Shown in pieces: positions 12,803 to 26,304 of a stretch of 64,000 bases of DNA. This DNA comes from Pyrenopolyporus hunteri (Eukaryota > Ascomycota > Sordariomycetes > Xylariales > Hypoxylaceae). Numbering within the stretch: position 1 is the stretch's first letter; every line of letters starts with the position of its first letter. The stretch covers positions 3,162,001 through 3,226,000 of the forward strand of contig CADCXC010000003.1 of assembly GCA_902806595.1 (NCBI GenBank), in the 5' to 3' direction. The notes below the pieces were generated by a model. It ran no database searches and was not told the origin of the DNA. It saw only the letters and a program-made list of their open reading frames with translations. Position numbers and translations under genes: made by a program.

Positions 12803-12925
12803 TTTCTTTATTTTTTTATTTTTTTATTTTTTTATTTTTTTATTTTTTTATTTTTTTATTTTTTTTATTTTTTTATTTTTTTATTTTTTTATTTTTTATT
12901 TTTTTATTTTTTATTTTTTAATAAA
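12803..12925. repeat. 8-bp tandem array (ATTTTTTT)n
   Basis: About 15 copies of an ATTTTTTT unit with minor length changes. It lies in a ~480-bp part of the left family C copy (12503-12985) that is missing from the right copy. Confidence 0.85.
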
Positions 12926-13249
12926 AATTTTATTTAAATATTTAATAAATTAAATTTATAAAATTAATAAAAATAAATCTTTTTCTTAATTTTTAATATC
13001 GTATTATTAATAAAAATATAATATTTAAATTTATTTATTTTTACGAAATATTTTAAGTAATAATAATAAAAAATATATATATAATTTTTAATATTTAAAT
13101 TTAAACGTATTTTTCGAAATAATTAATATTTTTACGATGGAATATATTTTTAAATTTTTTAACTTTAAATAATAATATTAATAAAAAAATTTAAATATAA
13201 TATAAGTTAATTTATTTATTTTTTTATAATATTTTTAAATTTATTATTA

Positions 13250-13860
13250 AAAATATTTCTTTTATTATTATAGATTTCGTTTTTAATTTTTTTAAAAAAG
13301 AAAAAAATAAAATTTCGATCGATATTAATTTAATTAATGTTAATAATTTTTTAAATAAATAAATTACGAATAATTTTTTTTAAATAAATAAAATATAAAA
13401 ATTTTTATTTTATTTCGCGATTATAAATTTTTAACGGGTTTATATAAGTTTTTTAAAAAGCGTTTTTATAATTTATTTATTATTAATAAATTTATTTATA
13501 AGTTTAATACGATTAAATGATAAAATATTTTCGTTTTTTTTATATTAAAAATTATTATTTTTATTATTATTTTTTATATTTTTTTAATTTTTTTTTAAAA
13601 AAAAAATTAAAACTTCGATCGATATTAATTTAATCGATATTAATTTAATCGACATTAATTTAATCGACATTAATTTAATCGACATTAATTTAATCGATAT
13701 TAATAATTTTTTAAATAAATAAATTATAAATATTTTTTTAAATAAATAAAATATAAAAGTTATTATTTTATTTCGTAATTATAAAATTTTAACCGATTAA
13801 TATAAATTTTATAAAAGGTATTTTTATAATCGATTTATTATTAAAAAATTTATCGTAATA
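13250..13860 (+). repeat. Tandem ~300-bp duplication within family C
   Basis: Two similar units (about 13250-13500 and 13540-13860) share a CGATCGATATTAATTTAAT-type block, a TTTTAAATAAATAAATTA block and a TTTTTATAAT..TTTATTATTAA block. The same pair occurs inverted at about 57860-58500, so the duplication predates the copying of family C. Between them lies a 15-bp array (ATTAATTTAATCGAC, five units) at about 13620-13700. Confidence 0.65.
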
Positions 13861-14551
13861 TTTACGAAATAAATAATATATTATTATAAAATAAATTATA
13901 TATTTTAATCGAAAATATCGATGTTAATAAAAATATTAAATATAATCGTTATTTTAATTAATAATATAAATATAATTTAAATGATTTAATTTATTAATAT
14001 ATAATTAATATTTCGAAAATTAAAAAAGTCGATTTATTTATTTATAAATTTATATTATTAATGTAATTAATATAATTTAATAATTTATAAAAGTTTTTAA
14101 ATATATTAAATAATATTTAAATAAATAAAATTTTTTAAAACGATTACGAAAATAATAATTATTAAAACGTATAATTTAAAACGAATTATTTAATTTTATA
14201 TAATTAATTTTTTAATTATAATTATAATTAACGTTAAAAAATATTAAAAGTAATATTATTATAATTATTTCGTACGAAATATTTAATAATAAATTTTTTA
14301 AAAAAATTATTATATGTAATTAAAAAAATAATTATAAATTTCGATAAAATAATTAATAAATAATTAATAAATTTATTACGAATTATAATTAATTAAATTT
14401 TATTTAAATTAATTATACGTAGTTTAATACGTTTTAATAAATTTTATAAAATAACGGCTTTTTTATTAAATGTATTTTTTTACGAATTTATTTATTTAAA
14501 AATTAAAATTATTATATAATTTTATTTTTTTTTTTAACGGTTATTTTAATT

Positions 14552-15260
14552 TTATTATTAATTTTACTGTTAATTTTATTGTTAATTTTATTATTAATTT
14601 TATTATTAATTAAATTACGATTTTAATACGATTTTTATATATTTATAATCCATTCGATATTTTACGATTTATATAATTTTTATATACTTACGATTTATAT
14701 ATTTACGATTTATATAATTTTCATACTATACGATTTATTCGATACCTTACGATCCATTCGATACTTTACGATTTATTTTATACTATATGATTCATTCGAT
14801 TTCTATACCATATAATTCATATAATTCTCATATATTTACGATTTATACTTTACGATTTATACCCTACGATTTATACCTTACGATTTATACCTTACGATTT
14901 ATATTTTACGATTCATTTAATTTTTATATACTTATAATTTATATAATTTCTATACTTTACGATTTATACGATTTTTATAAATTTACGATTTATTCGATTT
15001 TTATATTATATAATTTATATAATTTCCATATTATACCATTTATATAATTTCTATAAACTTACGATTTATATAATTTTTATACCCTACAATCGATTTAATT
15101 TTTATATATTTAAAATCCATATACTTACGATTTATATACTTATAATTTATATAATTTCTATATTATACGATTTATATAATTTTTATATTATACGATTTAT
15201 ATAATTTTTATATTATACGATTTATATAATTTTTATATATTTATAATTTATATAATTTTT
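14552..15260. repeat. Degenerate tandem arrays (14-bp, then about 23-bp units)
   Basis: Positions 14552-14612 are about five copies of TTAATTTTATTATT. From about 14640 to 15260 there is a long decayed array of TACGATTTATATAATTTTTA-type units. An 86-codon open frame here (14787-15047) is only the array read in one frame. The arrays occur only in the left copy of family C. Confidence 0.75.
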
Positions 15261-15363
15261 ATACCTTAAAATTCATTTATACGTATAAATATAAATATTT
15301 TATACGAAATATTATTTTTTTTATTTCCCTTAAAAATAAATAATTATATATACCCTTCGAACG

Positions 15364-15530
15364 AAATTTTTTCGAGTTTTTTTTATTTTTTTTAAAAAAT
15401 TATATTTCGAGGTTTTTTTATATTTTTTTTTATTCCCCGTAGTTTATATAGAGCCTTAATAAAAAAATATATAAAAAAAAATATCGAAATATAATTTTTT
15501 AAAAAAAATAAAAAAAACCCGAAAAAATTT
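15364..15530. repeat. Foldback: ~70-bp inverted repeat with 26-bp spacer
   Basis: The arm 15364-15433 (starting AAATTTTTTCGAG) is nearly the exact complement of 15460-15530 (ending CCGAAAAAATTT), separated by a less mutated spacer containing CCCCGTAGTTTATATAGAGCC-like sequence. The differences between arms are mostly C/T or G/A. It is part of the left-only insertion in family C. Confidence 0.8.
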
Positions 15531-16871
15531 TTAATATTATTATTATTACGAAAAAATAATAATAATATATAAAAAATAAAAAATAAATGTTTATTTAAAT
15601 TTAAATAATAACGATATATTAAAATAAATTAAAATAAAATATTAACGATTAAATATATATATTAAAAAAAATAACGATAATATATTAAAATCGATAAAAA
15701 AGAAATATTATTAAAACGTTATATTTAAATTTTAAAATTTATTAATTAAAATCGTAAAACGAAAATTAAATCGAATAAAAATCGAAAATATTAAAAAAAA
15801 AACCTAAAATAAAAAAATTTCGTAAATTTATATATTTTTATACGAAAATTTAAAAAATATAATTATATTTTTATTAAAAAAAAACATTTCGATTATTAAA
15901 ATAATATAACATTATATATATTAATTTAATAATATATAAAAATAAAATGTTTTAATTATTATAAAAATACGATATTTTTTATATTTAAAAAAAATTATAT
16001 AAATATTTAATTATATATACGTATTAATAAATAATATTATAAATACGTTTAATATTTATTTTATATAAATAACGTTTAATATATCGTTTTTAAATAAAAA
16101 AAATAAAATGAAATAATTTATTTTTATTATATTTTAATTTTAAAAATATATATGAATATTTTTTTAAAACGTTTAATTAATATTTATAATATATTAAATG
16201 TATTAAAAAATCGATTTTAATTAAAATATATATTTATTTAAATAAATATACGTCGAAATAAAAGTTAATACGAAAAAATATTTGAATAATTTTATAAATA
16301 TTAATAAATTTAATTAAACGATAAAACGATATAATTTCGAAAAAAAATATATATAAATAAAAATAATAATTTTTATAAAATTTATTTTTTTAAAAAATAT
16401 ATATTTAATTTTAAATTTATATATTAACTTAATATATTAATATTAATATAATATAATATATTATTTTATATTATAAATATAATAAAAAATATAAAATTAA
16501 AAAAAATAAAAATAAAATAAAAATATAAATAAAATAAAAATATAAATAATTTTTTTATATTTAATTATAAAATTTAAAATTTCGAATATAACGAATAAAA
16601 ATATATAAATTTTTAATTAAATTTTTTAAATTTTAAATTTACGAGATTATATTTTATAATTTATTTAATAAAGAAAAAAAAACTTTAAACGTAAAAAAAA
16701 TATTAATCGAAATAAACTCGAAAAAAATATATTATTAAAATCGAATATTTAACGTTCGAATTCGATAAAAATTATAAAAATAAAACTTTAATTTAAACGT
16801 CGCGAAAAAATTCGTAAATATACATTAAAAATAAAATAATATTTTTTTATAAATTTAATATAAATGAAAAA

Positions 16872-16990
16872 ATTCGATTTAAACGTAAAAGTAAATTTTT
16901 AAATATTATACGACGAATATAATAATAATATTTCGAATAACGTTAATTTAAACGTAAAAATAAATCGTTAAAAATTATATAATAAAAATA
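16872..16990 (+). pseudogene. Family C open-frame remnant with 23-residue tandem repeat (left copy)
   Basis: One frame reads a repeated motif of 23 residues: an N-L-N-V-K/E-I-N-R segment, a stop where Trp or Gln is expected after C-to-T or G-to-A change, then I-L-Y-D-E-Y-N-N-I. One full unit and partial neighbours remain. The right copy of C has one more unit. I do not recognise the protein. Confidence 0.55.
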
Positions 16991-17145
16991 ATAAACTTTA
17001 AATAATTATAAAAAATTCGAAATTATATTTAAATTAAAATTATAAAAATTATTAAATAATATTATAAATTATATTAAATTCGACTTTTAATAAAAAAAAT
17101 ATCGAAAAAAAAATCGTTTTTCGATTTATTTAATAATTAATATAA

Positions 17146-19485
17146 TAATAATAATGATAATATATTTAATATTCGGTTTAAATTATATTATTAAGTTATA
17201 TTACGTATATTAAATCCGATTTTATTTAAAATATAAAACGGTAAAAATAAAAGTTTAATTCGAAGGAAGTTTTATATTTACGTATTAATAATAAAAGATT
17301 TTTTATTATTTTCCGTTTTTTAAAAGTTTTTTCGTATCGTAAAATATTTTATCGTAGTTATTTTTCGTGGGTTTTATCGAAATTATTTATACGTTTTTTC
17401 GGTCGTTATTAATTATTTTTTTATAAAATATAACTTTTTTTAAAAAAATAAAAAAATCGTAATAATCGAAATAATTAAAAAATTAACGAATTTTATATTT
17501 TAATTAAACGTAAAAAATTCGAAAAACGTATTACGTAAACGAATATTATACGATGTAATTAAAGTTTTATTTTTATTTATATCGATATATATATTAATCG
17601 ATTATATCGAAATAATCGAAACGTCGATAATAATTAATAAAATCGTTATATTTAATTCGTTTCGTTAAAAAACGATATAAAATCGATCGATTAAAGGTAA
17701 ATTTTTTAGGGTTAAATATTACGGGTAATTTTTAACGGTTATACGTTAAAAAAACGCGGTTAATTTATTATTCCTTAAAAAAATAACGTCGAAAACGTCG
17801 GTTATATCGACGTACGTAAATTAATATAAAAAAGTCGAATAAATCGAAGGTATAAACGAATAAAAAGTTTATTTTTTTTTAATTTATTTATTTATTTTTT
17901 CGTTTTTAACGATATTTTAATAATCCGGGGATTATTTAATATTATAAATTTATAAGTAAATTTTAATAAAAATTTTTATAAAATTTAAAAAAAATTTTTA
18001 TAAATTATTTAATAGGTGTTTTAAAAAACTTCGAATAATTATCGTATTATTTAAATAAAAATATATATTTATAAGTTAAAAAACGATAAAATATCATTTT
18101 TTTTCGTTTATGACGTTATTTTTTTAACCGTTATTATTTCCGTATCGAAGATTTTTATTTATTCGAAAAAATTATAAATCGTATATAATAATTTACCTTT
18201 TTAATAAGTCGCGAAATTTTAATCGATAAGTCGGTTATTAATTTTTAATTCGTTTAAATAAAAAATTAAATTCGAAAAAAATAAATAAAAAAATTAATTT
18301 TTATATTTTTTTATTTTTTTTTTATTTATTATTCGAAATAAAAAAGTTAAAAATTATTATATTTTAAATAAATTCGAACGAAAATAAAATTCCGTTAACG
18401 TATTTATTATTTAAAAACGTATAAAACGTTTTTAAATCGATTTAAACGTTATAATATACGTTATTAAAAAATAATATAAATTAAATATTTTTATTCGAAT
18501 CGAATATTTATTTTTTATTTATTCGAATATTATTTTCGTAAAAAAAATATCGGATTTTTTATATAATATTAAAATGTTAATAATACGTTATATTAATAAA
18601 AACGTTTTCGTTATTATTTTAAATAATTTATTAAAAATATTAAAGTAAATTTATATTTTCGTATCGATTATATTAATATTTTTCGTTAACGATTATTTTA
18701 CTTTTAATTATTATATTTTTATCGCGTATATTACGATTAACATTATATATATTTTAATAATTTTAATCGTTTTATTTAATAAAAATTTTTTTATAATTTT
18801 ATTTATATAACGTATATAATTAATTATTTTTAAGATTTTATTTTTTTATATTATTATATATTTTTTAAAATAAAATCGTAAATCGAAAAAAATTCTTAAT
18901 TATTTTACCGTTTTTTTCGAAACGAATATTACGAAATCGTTTATTCGTATTAATTTTAAGTTTTTTCTTTTTCACCGGTAAAAATATTTTAATTTGTATT
19001 TAATTAAATTAAAAAAAAACGCGTTTCGTTTTTTTTATATTAAAATAAATTTTATATTTACCTTTAATAATTAAGTTGTTTTTTTTATCGAATTATTCGT
19101 TTTAAAAACGGTTATATTATCGACGTATTTAAATCGAATACTTTTTAAATTTTTTCGTAATAATAATTCGAAGTAAAATATAAAAAGAATTAATAAAATA
19201 AAAGAATTTTACGAGATTTTATAAAAAAATAAAAACGATTTTATTATAACGTTTTTTATTTTTATCGTAGTCGTTTTATTAATTATAAAAAATTTTATTT
19301 ATCGAACGAAGCCATTTAATTACTTTTATTATCGTAACTTAAATATTAAACGTTTTTTAAATATTATATTAAAAATTTTCGATATATTTATTATAAAAAA
19401 AAACGTTTTTTTTATAATAATGTTAATTTTACGTTATATATAACGTAGGAAGCGAGGTTTATTACCGATCGTTTAAATAACGCTT
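17146..19485 (-). mobile_element. LINE (non-LTR retrotransposon), 5'-truncated, mutated, 17-bp TSD
   Basis: A perfect 17-bp duplication (TTTAATAATTAATATAA) lies at 17129-17145 and 19486-19502. The right copy of family C (near 54968) has the uninterrupted site. The element is on the minus strand: its 3' end is a TAA/TGA-rich simple tail (plus strand TAATAATAATGATAA at 17146) and its 5' end is truncated inside the reverse-transcriptase domain. The minus-strand frame reads NSFILLILFIFY about 19 residues before KYVDN. This is what RIP would make of the LINE RT core (G/D)SPxSPILFxxY ... YVDD, the second Asp becoming Asn by G-to-A. The rest of the polyprotein is riddled with stops. No endonuclease is present because of the truncation. 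Confidence 0.85.
19116..19127 (-). pseudogene. Reverse-transcriptase catalytic box remnant (YVDD to YVDN)
   Basis: On the minus strand TAC GTC GAT AAT encodes Y-V-D-N, in the same frame as the upstream SPILF-like block and a downstream ITVFKTNNSI stretch. Non-LTR retrotransposons carry Y/F-x-D-D here. The Asn is explained by a single G-to-A change, which would destroy catalysis. Confidence 0.75.
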
Positions 19486-19502
19486 TTTAATAATTAATAT
19501 AA

Positions 19503-22156
19503 AATATTATATATTATAAATTTTTTAAAAAAAATTTAAATAATAAAAATAATTTTAATAAAATAATATCGATTATATTTCGTTTAATATTATAATAAAA
19601 ATTTAATAAAAGTATTTTCAAAAATATTATTAAAACGTTTAAAAATAAAATTAAAAAAAAATCTTTTTTTATTAAATTTATCGAAAATAAAATATCGTTT
19701 TAATTATATAAATTATTTTACGTAATATTACGGAAAATTTATATAAATATATAATAAAAAATATATTAAAGTAATATTTAAAAAAGTATTATTAATAAAA
19801 TATAAATTTTTTATATTTTAAATTTTTTACGTATATTTATATTTAAAATATATACGAAAATTTCGACTTTTAAAAAAAAAGATTTTTTACTTCGAAAATT
19901 ATTTACGATTTTATAACGAAATTTTCCCTAAATTTAAAAATAAATTAACTCGAAAATACGACATATTATTAAATAAAAAAATATATTATAATATTTATTT
20001 ACGATTTATTTTTTATAATTAAATTTTTTTTAAAAAAATTAAAAAAATTTTAAAAAAAAATTTTACGTAATTTAATACGTAATCGATAAATTAATTAAAA
20101 TCGATTTAATTCCTTTTTTAAAATTATAAAAATCCGTAATAATAAATTTAAATTTTATTATAATTATTAAAAAATAATTATTTATATTACGATATTTTTT
20201 TAAATAATAATTTTTAAAATATATAAAATTATAAAAATAATTATTAATTTTTTTAAATTTAAAATAATTTAATATATATTATAAGCATTAAATAAAAATT
20301 AATAAAATAAATTAATTATATTTTAAAAATAAAAGAAAACGAAAATAATCGATACGAAAATACGAACGATAATAATATATAAAATTTTTTATTAAAAAAA
20401 GGTACACGTTTTATTTTTTAAAAAAATTATTAATAATAACGATACGAATAAAACCGATTAAGAAAATATAAAATAAGTATTATAAAATAATAAATAATAA
20501 TTTCGAGTTTCGAAACGATTAAAAAAAATAAATCTTTCGATTAAAAAAAATCTTTTTTACGTTATTAATAATTATATTTTTAAGATTTATTTTTTTAATA
20601 TAAAATTAATTTATTAATGTATAAAAAGTTTATTTTTTATAATAAATTTTTAAAATAAAAAACTTATTATTAATAAATAAGAAAAACGTAATTAAAAAAA
20701 ATAATAAACGATAAATTATATATATAAATAATATAAAATAATTAATTTTTATTTATTATTAACTTTTATTATTTTATTTTTATATTCGTTAAAATTTTAC
20801 TTTATAAATTTAATATTTTAATTAATAATAATGATAATAATAAAATTTAAATTAATTAAATATAATAAATAAAACTTTAATATAAAAAAAATAAATCGTT
20901 ATATTAATATATTTAATATATAATATAAATTAATATAAAAAAATAAATATTAAACTTTTTAATATAATATTATTACGATTATATATTTTATATTTTTATT
21001 TTTAATTTTTAATCGAATTAATAAAAATAATAATAATAAAAGTATTAAATTTTAATTAAAAAAATAACGTTAAAAATATAAAAAAATAATAAATTATTAA
21101 CGAAAAAAAATTACACGAAAGTTCGAAAAAAATAAAATAATATAAAAAAAATTTTAATATTTATATATAAAGTTTTTTTAAAATATATCGTTACATTTAA
21201 TCGATAATAACTTTTATTTAATAAAAAGAAAATATAATATCGAAATAAAATAAAAAATATAATAATAAAATACGATATATTAATTATATAATTTATTTTA
21301 AACCTAAACTTTTTTTTATCGTTAATACGATTAAAAATAAATAATAAATTTCGAAACGATAAACACATAAAATATATAAAATAAAAAAACGAAGTATAAT
21401 TTTAAAATAAAAAAATATTATTAAAATAAATATTATAAAATTTAATTATAATTATAACGTAATTTTATAATTATGTAAAAGTTTTTTTTCGATAAATTCG
21501 TAAAAATAAAAATATAAAATAAAATATTCGATTTAATTAATTAATATTTCGACGTTTTAAAAATAAATAATCGTAATATATTTTATATTTACGGTTTTTT
21601 TAATTATATAATAATATTAATTTACACGATTTCGTAAAAAATATAATTAATAATTAATTAAATTTCGTAAATAATTTTTTACGTTAAATCGATAAATATT
21701 TTCAATAAAATTAAAATTAAAAAAATTTTAAAATAAAAATTTTTAAAAAAAAATCGAAAAATTAAAAAATAAATAATAAAATAAAGTAAAATTTATAATA
21801 ATAATTTTTTAATAACATAAATATACGGCGATATATTTTAAATATAAAATAAATTTAGACGATAATAATATAAATTAAATTATTTATAAAAATTATACGA
21901 TATTATATTTATTAACGAAAATAATATTTTTCGATAAAATCGAAAATCGATAAATTATATACGATTAAATTAAATTATTATATATATATTTCGATATAAT
22001 TATAATTTCGTATTTATTTTTACGAATTTATATATAATAATATTAATAATATATATTATTAATTACGTTATAAAATTAAAATTATTAATACATTAAAAAT
22101 TAATATTAATCGAAATTTATTTAAATAATTTATTTAAAAAATTAAAATTTATTAAT
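19503..22156 (+). pseudogene. Decayed coding-like segment of family C (left copy)
   Basis: This is the continuation of family C after the LINE. It aligns with about 52343-54960 of the right copy, where the same frame is less damaged and can be followed for several hundred codons if in-frame TAA/TAG/TGA are read as mutated Trp, Gln or Arg. Residual motifs such as NLYENFDL and RRKSLTIL are seen in the right copy. No known domain is recognised. Confidence 0.45.
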
Positions 22157-22170
22157 TTTAATAATTCGAA

Positions 22171-22554
22171 TAATAATAATGATAATAATATATTTAACAT
22201 TCGATTTAAATCGTATTATTAAATTACGTTATATATATTAAATCTGACTTTATATAAAATATAAAACGATTAAAATAAAAGTTTAATTTAAAAAAATCTC
22301 GTATTTACGTATTATTATTATATAAAAAATTTTCTTTTATATTTTATTTTTTAAAATTTTTTATATCGTAAAATACTTTATCGTAATTATCCTTTTTAAG
22401 TTTTACCGGGATTATTTAAACGTTTATTCGATTATTATCGATTAATTTTTTATAAAACGTAGTTTTTTTTAAAAAAATAAAAAAGTCGCGATAATCGAAA
22501 TAATTAATAAATTAACGAATTTTATATTTAAATTAAATGTAAAAAACCCGAAAA
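22171..22554 (-). mobile_element. LINE 3' fragment, 14-bp TSD
   Basis: A 384-bp copy of the 3' end of the LINE at 17146-19485, beginning at the TAA-rich tail. The duplication is TTTAATAATTCGAA (22157-22170) against TTTAATAACTTAAA (22555-22568); all differences are C/T or G/A, as expected after mutation. The family C right copy (near 52330) has the empty site (TTTAATAATCCGAA). Confidence 0.8.
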
Positions 22555-22920
22555 TTTAATAACTTAAAAAAAAGTAACACGTAATTTAATAATAAAAATA
22601 TTAAATCGAATATTTTTAAATAAAAAAATTTAAATATTTTTAAAAATATATATTTACATTTTAAATTAGAAAAAATTTTATAATTTCGAATTTACATAAA
22701 AATAAATTTATTTTAAGACGTTATATTAAATTATTAAAAACTATTAATTATATTTAATATATTTAAATAACGAGGTTTTTTTAAAAAATATAAAATCGAA
22801 AATATATAAAAAAGTATATATTAATAAATAAAATATAATAAAATTTAATTTTTTTAACGGATATATATATCGAAAAAATATATTTCGAAATTTATATTTT
22901 TACTATTATATATTAATTAT

Positions 22921-23036
22921 TAATAAAGTACGTATACGGGTTTAATTATCGTACGGGTATTTTTAATATATTATTTAATTAAAATCGATAATAAATATAT
23001 AATTTTAAATAATTAAGTTTTTTATAATATTATATT
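22921..23036. repeat. Dispersed ~115-bp repeat, copy 1
   Basis: Begins TAATAAAGTACG and ends near TTTTTTATAATATT; repeated in the same orientation at 42430-42541. It starts where the left copy of family C loses alignment, so it may be the edge of another inserted element or an LTR fragment. Confidence 0.6.
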
Positions 23037-24580
23037 ATATTAAAAAGTTTAATATTTAATAATATTTTTATTATTTATTATATTATAATTATATTATATT
23101 AATAAATTTAATATAAAAATAAAATATTTTAATAATAACGATATTTTTAAGTAATTTTTCATAATTAAATTAAATATAAAAACTATTTATTAATAAAGTA
23201 AATATTATTTAATTAATAGTTAAAAAATTTCGAAAATAAAAAATTTCGATTATTTATTAATTAATTAATTAATTAATTAATTAAAAAAATTAAAAATTTT
23301 ATAAAGAAAAATCCTTCGTTTTATAACTTCGAATAATTAATCGATAAATATAAATTTAAGTAAACTTTTAAAATCGCGTATCGATTAATAAATTAAATTT
23401 AATAAAAAAAATTTAATTTATTAAAATAATTATTTTAATTTAAATTTAATTTATTAAAATATTTAATTATAAAATTAAAATTCAATAATTTTATAATTAA
23501 AAATTTAATTTAATTAAATTTAAATCGATAAAAATTTTTTTTTTATATTTCGAATAATTTTCGAGTTTTAATTTTAAAAAGTTTTTATTATTAATTTATA
23601 TATAAATATAAATGGCGAATTTATTAATTTTTTTATATTTATAATATTAAATATAAATATTTAATTAAATTAATTTATTATTATTTATTTTATTAAAATT
23701 AATATTTTTAATTTTATTTATATAATTTTTAATTTTATTTATATAATTTTCAATTTTATTTATATAATTTTTAATTTTATTTATATAATTTTTAATTTTA
23801 TTTATATAATTTTTACTTTTAAAAACGTAATTTTATCGGTTATTAAATATTATTAATATATTTACCGTAAAATTATCGATATTAAATTTAACGTTAAAAA
23901 TTTTTATATATTAATTAATTAATTATTTTAATAAAGTTTTACTTATTTATTTAAAGATTTAAAAAAATAAAAAATAAATTATTTAAATTTTAATTATATT
24001 AATAAATAAAAATACGTAAATATTTTAAATGAAATATTAATTATATTAAATTACGTAAATTTTAAATTAATATTAAATCGATTAAATTATATAATTTTTA
24101 AATAAATATTAATTCGATTAAATTATATAAACTTTAAATAAACATTAATTTAAATAAATTATATAAATTTTATTCGATATTTAATTAACGGTAATAATAA
24201 AATAAAATAATTAATAATAATTTTAATAATAATAATAATTAAATTTATAATTTAATTAATAATAATTTTAATAATTTTATAATAATATATTTAATTTTAC
24301 TTTATTTAATTTAAATAAAAAAATTTAATAAAAAATAAATAAGATAATATTATTTTTTTAAATAATTTTAAATTTAAATTATATAATTAATAATAATTTA
24401 ATTAATTACGATAATAATAATAATAATAACGAATTAAATAAATAAAAAATAATTAATATAAATTATTTTTAATCGAATTTAAATTATTTATTCGAAATAA
24501 AAAATTTTATTTAAATTAATAAAAACGTATATTAAATGAATATTTATATATTTATTAATAAAATAAAAAATATTAAAATG
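23037..24580. other. Mutated AT-rich sequence with short arrays
   Basis: No gene. It contains (TTAA)n at about 23258-23284 and a 21-bp array (TTTTTAATTTTATTTATATAA, six units) at about 23705-23820. The rest is unidentified. Confidence 0.5.
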
Positions 24581-25995
24581 TTCGAAGTTTTTTCGAAATA
24601 TTATTTCGAATTTTTTTTTTAAAAAAAAAATCGAAAAAAAGTAAAAATTAATTACGTAAAAATTCACGAGCTACATTTTCTACGTTACATTAATTATACA
24701 TTATATTATATTACGTTACGTTACGTTACGTTACGTTTATTAACTACGCGTACGTTTCGTAAAATAACTTATATTATATTTTTATTTAATTAATTAAATC
24801 GTTTAATTAAACCGTTATATATATCGTAATTATTACATTTAAAATTATTTACATTTTAATAAATAATTTTATTAATTAATTTAATTTAATTAATTTAATT
24901 TAATTATATAAATCGAATTAAATAAATTAAATTAAATAAATCGAATTAAATAAATCGAATTAAATAAATTTAATTATATAAATTTAATTTTAATTTAACG
25001 TATAATTCGATTTAAAAAAATTAAATTATATAAATTTAATTATAGATATAAATTTAATTATAAATATAGATTTAATTATATAAATTTAATTATATAAATT
25101 TAATTATATAAATTTAATAATATAAATTTAATTATATAAATTTAATTATATAAATTTAATTATATAAATTTAATTATATAAATTTAATTATATAAATTTA
25201 ATTTTAATTCGATATATTTTTCGTAATATTTTTCGAAAAACTTTTCGAATTATATATTTAAAATTAAATATAAAAAAATTATATAAATAATTATTTATAA
25301 TAATTTTATCGAAAAAAATAAAAATAACTTTTTACGATAATTTTTCGAAAGGTAATAAAAGTAATTTTTTGCGACGATTTTTTCGAAAAATAATATAGGG
25401 TAATTATTTACGATAATTTTTTTAAAGGTAGTAAAAGGTAAGTTTTTACGATAATTTTATCGAAAAATAATAAAGATAAATTTTCGTAACGGTTTTATCG
25501 AAAAGTAATAAAAGTAATTTTTTATAACGATTTTTTAAAAGGTAATAAAAGTAGCTTTTTGTAACGGCTTTATCGAAAAGTAGTAAAAATAACCTTTCGT
25601 AACGATTTTATCGAAAGGTAATAAAAGTAGTTTTTCGCGATAATTTTATTAAAAAGTAGTAGAAATAATTTTTTACGACGGTTTTTTAAAAGGTAATAAA
25701 AGTAGCTTTTCGTAATAATTTTATCGAAAAGTAATAAAAGTGGTTTTTTATAACGACTTTTTCGAAAGTAATATAAATAATTTTTCGCGACGGTTTTTTT
25801 AAAAGTAATATAAAATAATTTTTCGTAAAAATTAAAGGGTATTACGAAAAATATATTAAAAGTAATATTAAAAGTTATATTAAAAATTATATAAAAGATT
25901 ATATTAATAATTATATTAAAAAGTATATAATTATAAAAATAATCGTAAAATTCGAAAAAAATCGAAGGTTATTATATTATTTTATAGAAATAATT
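24581..25995 (+). mobile_element. Family A element, long mutated copy
   Basis: It aligns directly with the intact copy. Hairpin remnant TTCGAAGTTTTTTCG is at 24581, AATTACGTAAAAATTCACGAG at about 24650, then TATAT/ACGTT units in place of CCACA/CCACG (24700-24740), AATT arrays (24870-25205), about a dozen 38-bp units (25290-25830), 12-bp units (25845-25925) and a mutated 3' hairpin. In the 38-bp units many G survive while C is converted, a strand-biased pattern. 1415 bp, longer than the intact copy because of extra repeat units. No TSD seen. Confidence 0.8.
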
Positions 25996-26304
25996 TTTAA
26001 TTAACGAAATTAAAATTAAATATATTATAAAATTTATATATAAATTATATTATAATTTAATGTAAATATAATAAATTAAAAGTTTTATATAATTATAAAA
26101 AAATATAATAAAAATCGATAATATATATATATTAATATAATTTTACGAAAAATTTAAAAAGTTTAAATTCGAAACGATTAATAATATCGAAATAAAAAAA
26201 TATATTAAAAAAAATTATATATATAATATAAATATTATATTATAAAAAATAAACGTATAAAAACTTTATAAAATTATATATATAAATTAATCGATATAAT
26301 ATAT

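Larger units (their letters stand above)
10041..22920 (+). mobile_element. Family C, large unidentified element, left copy (interrupted by insertions)
   Basis: Segment by segment this aligns to the reverse complement of about 51971-61141. Its outer end (TTCGAAATTTTTTCG at 10041) is the same as the 5' terminus of family A. Left-only interruptions are a family B element (10706-11466), a block of about 1.3 kb with arrays (about 14260-15545), and two LINEs (17146-19485 and 22171-22554). Without them about 8.2 kb remains. The plus strand appears to be the coding sense: 16872-16990 reads as a tandem 23-residue motif with the remnant ILYDEYNN, and further downstream is coding-like but full of mutational stops. 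I cannot assign a transposase family. The inner end is not established. Confidence 0.65.

Noticed and set aside
12803..12925. Poly(T)-rich array as a Pol III terminator cluster or retroelement tail
   Set aside because: It is a regular 8-bp tandem array without an adjacent transcription unit or TSD.
14787..15047. 86-codon plus-strand open frame rich in Tyr, Ile and Phe
   Set aside because: It lies entirely within a degenerate tandem array.
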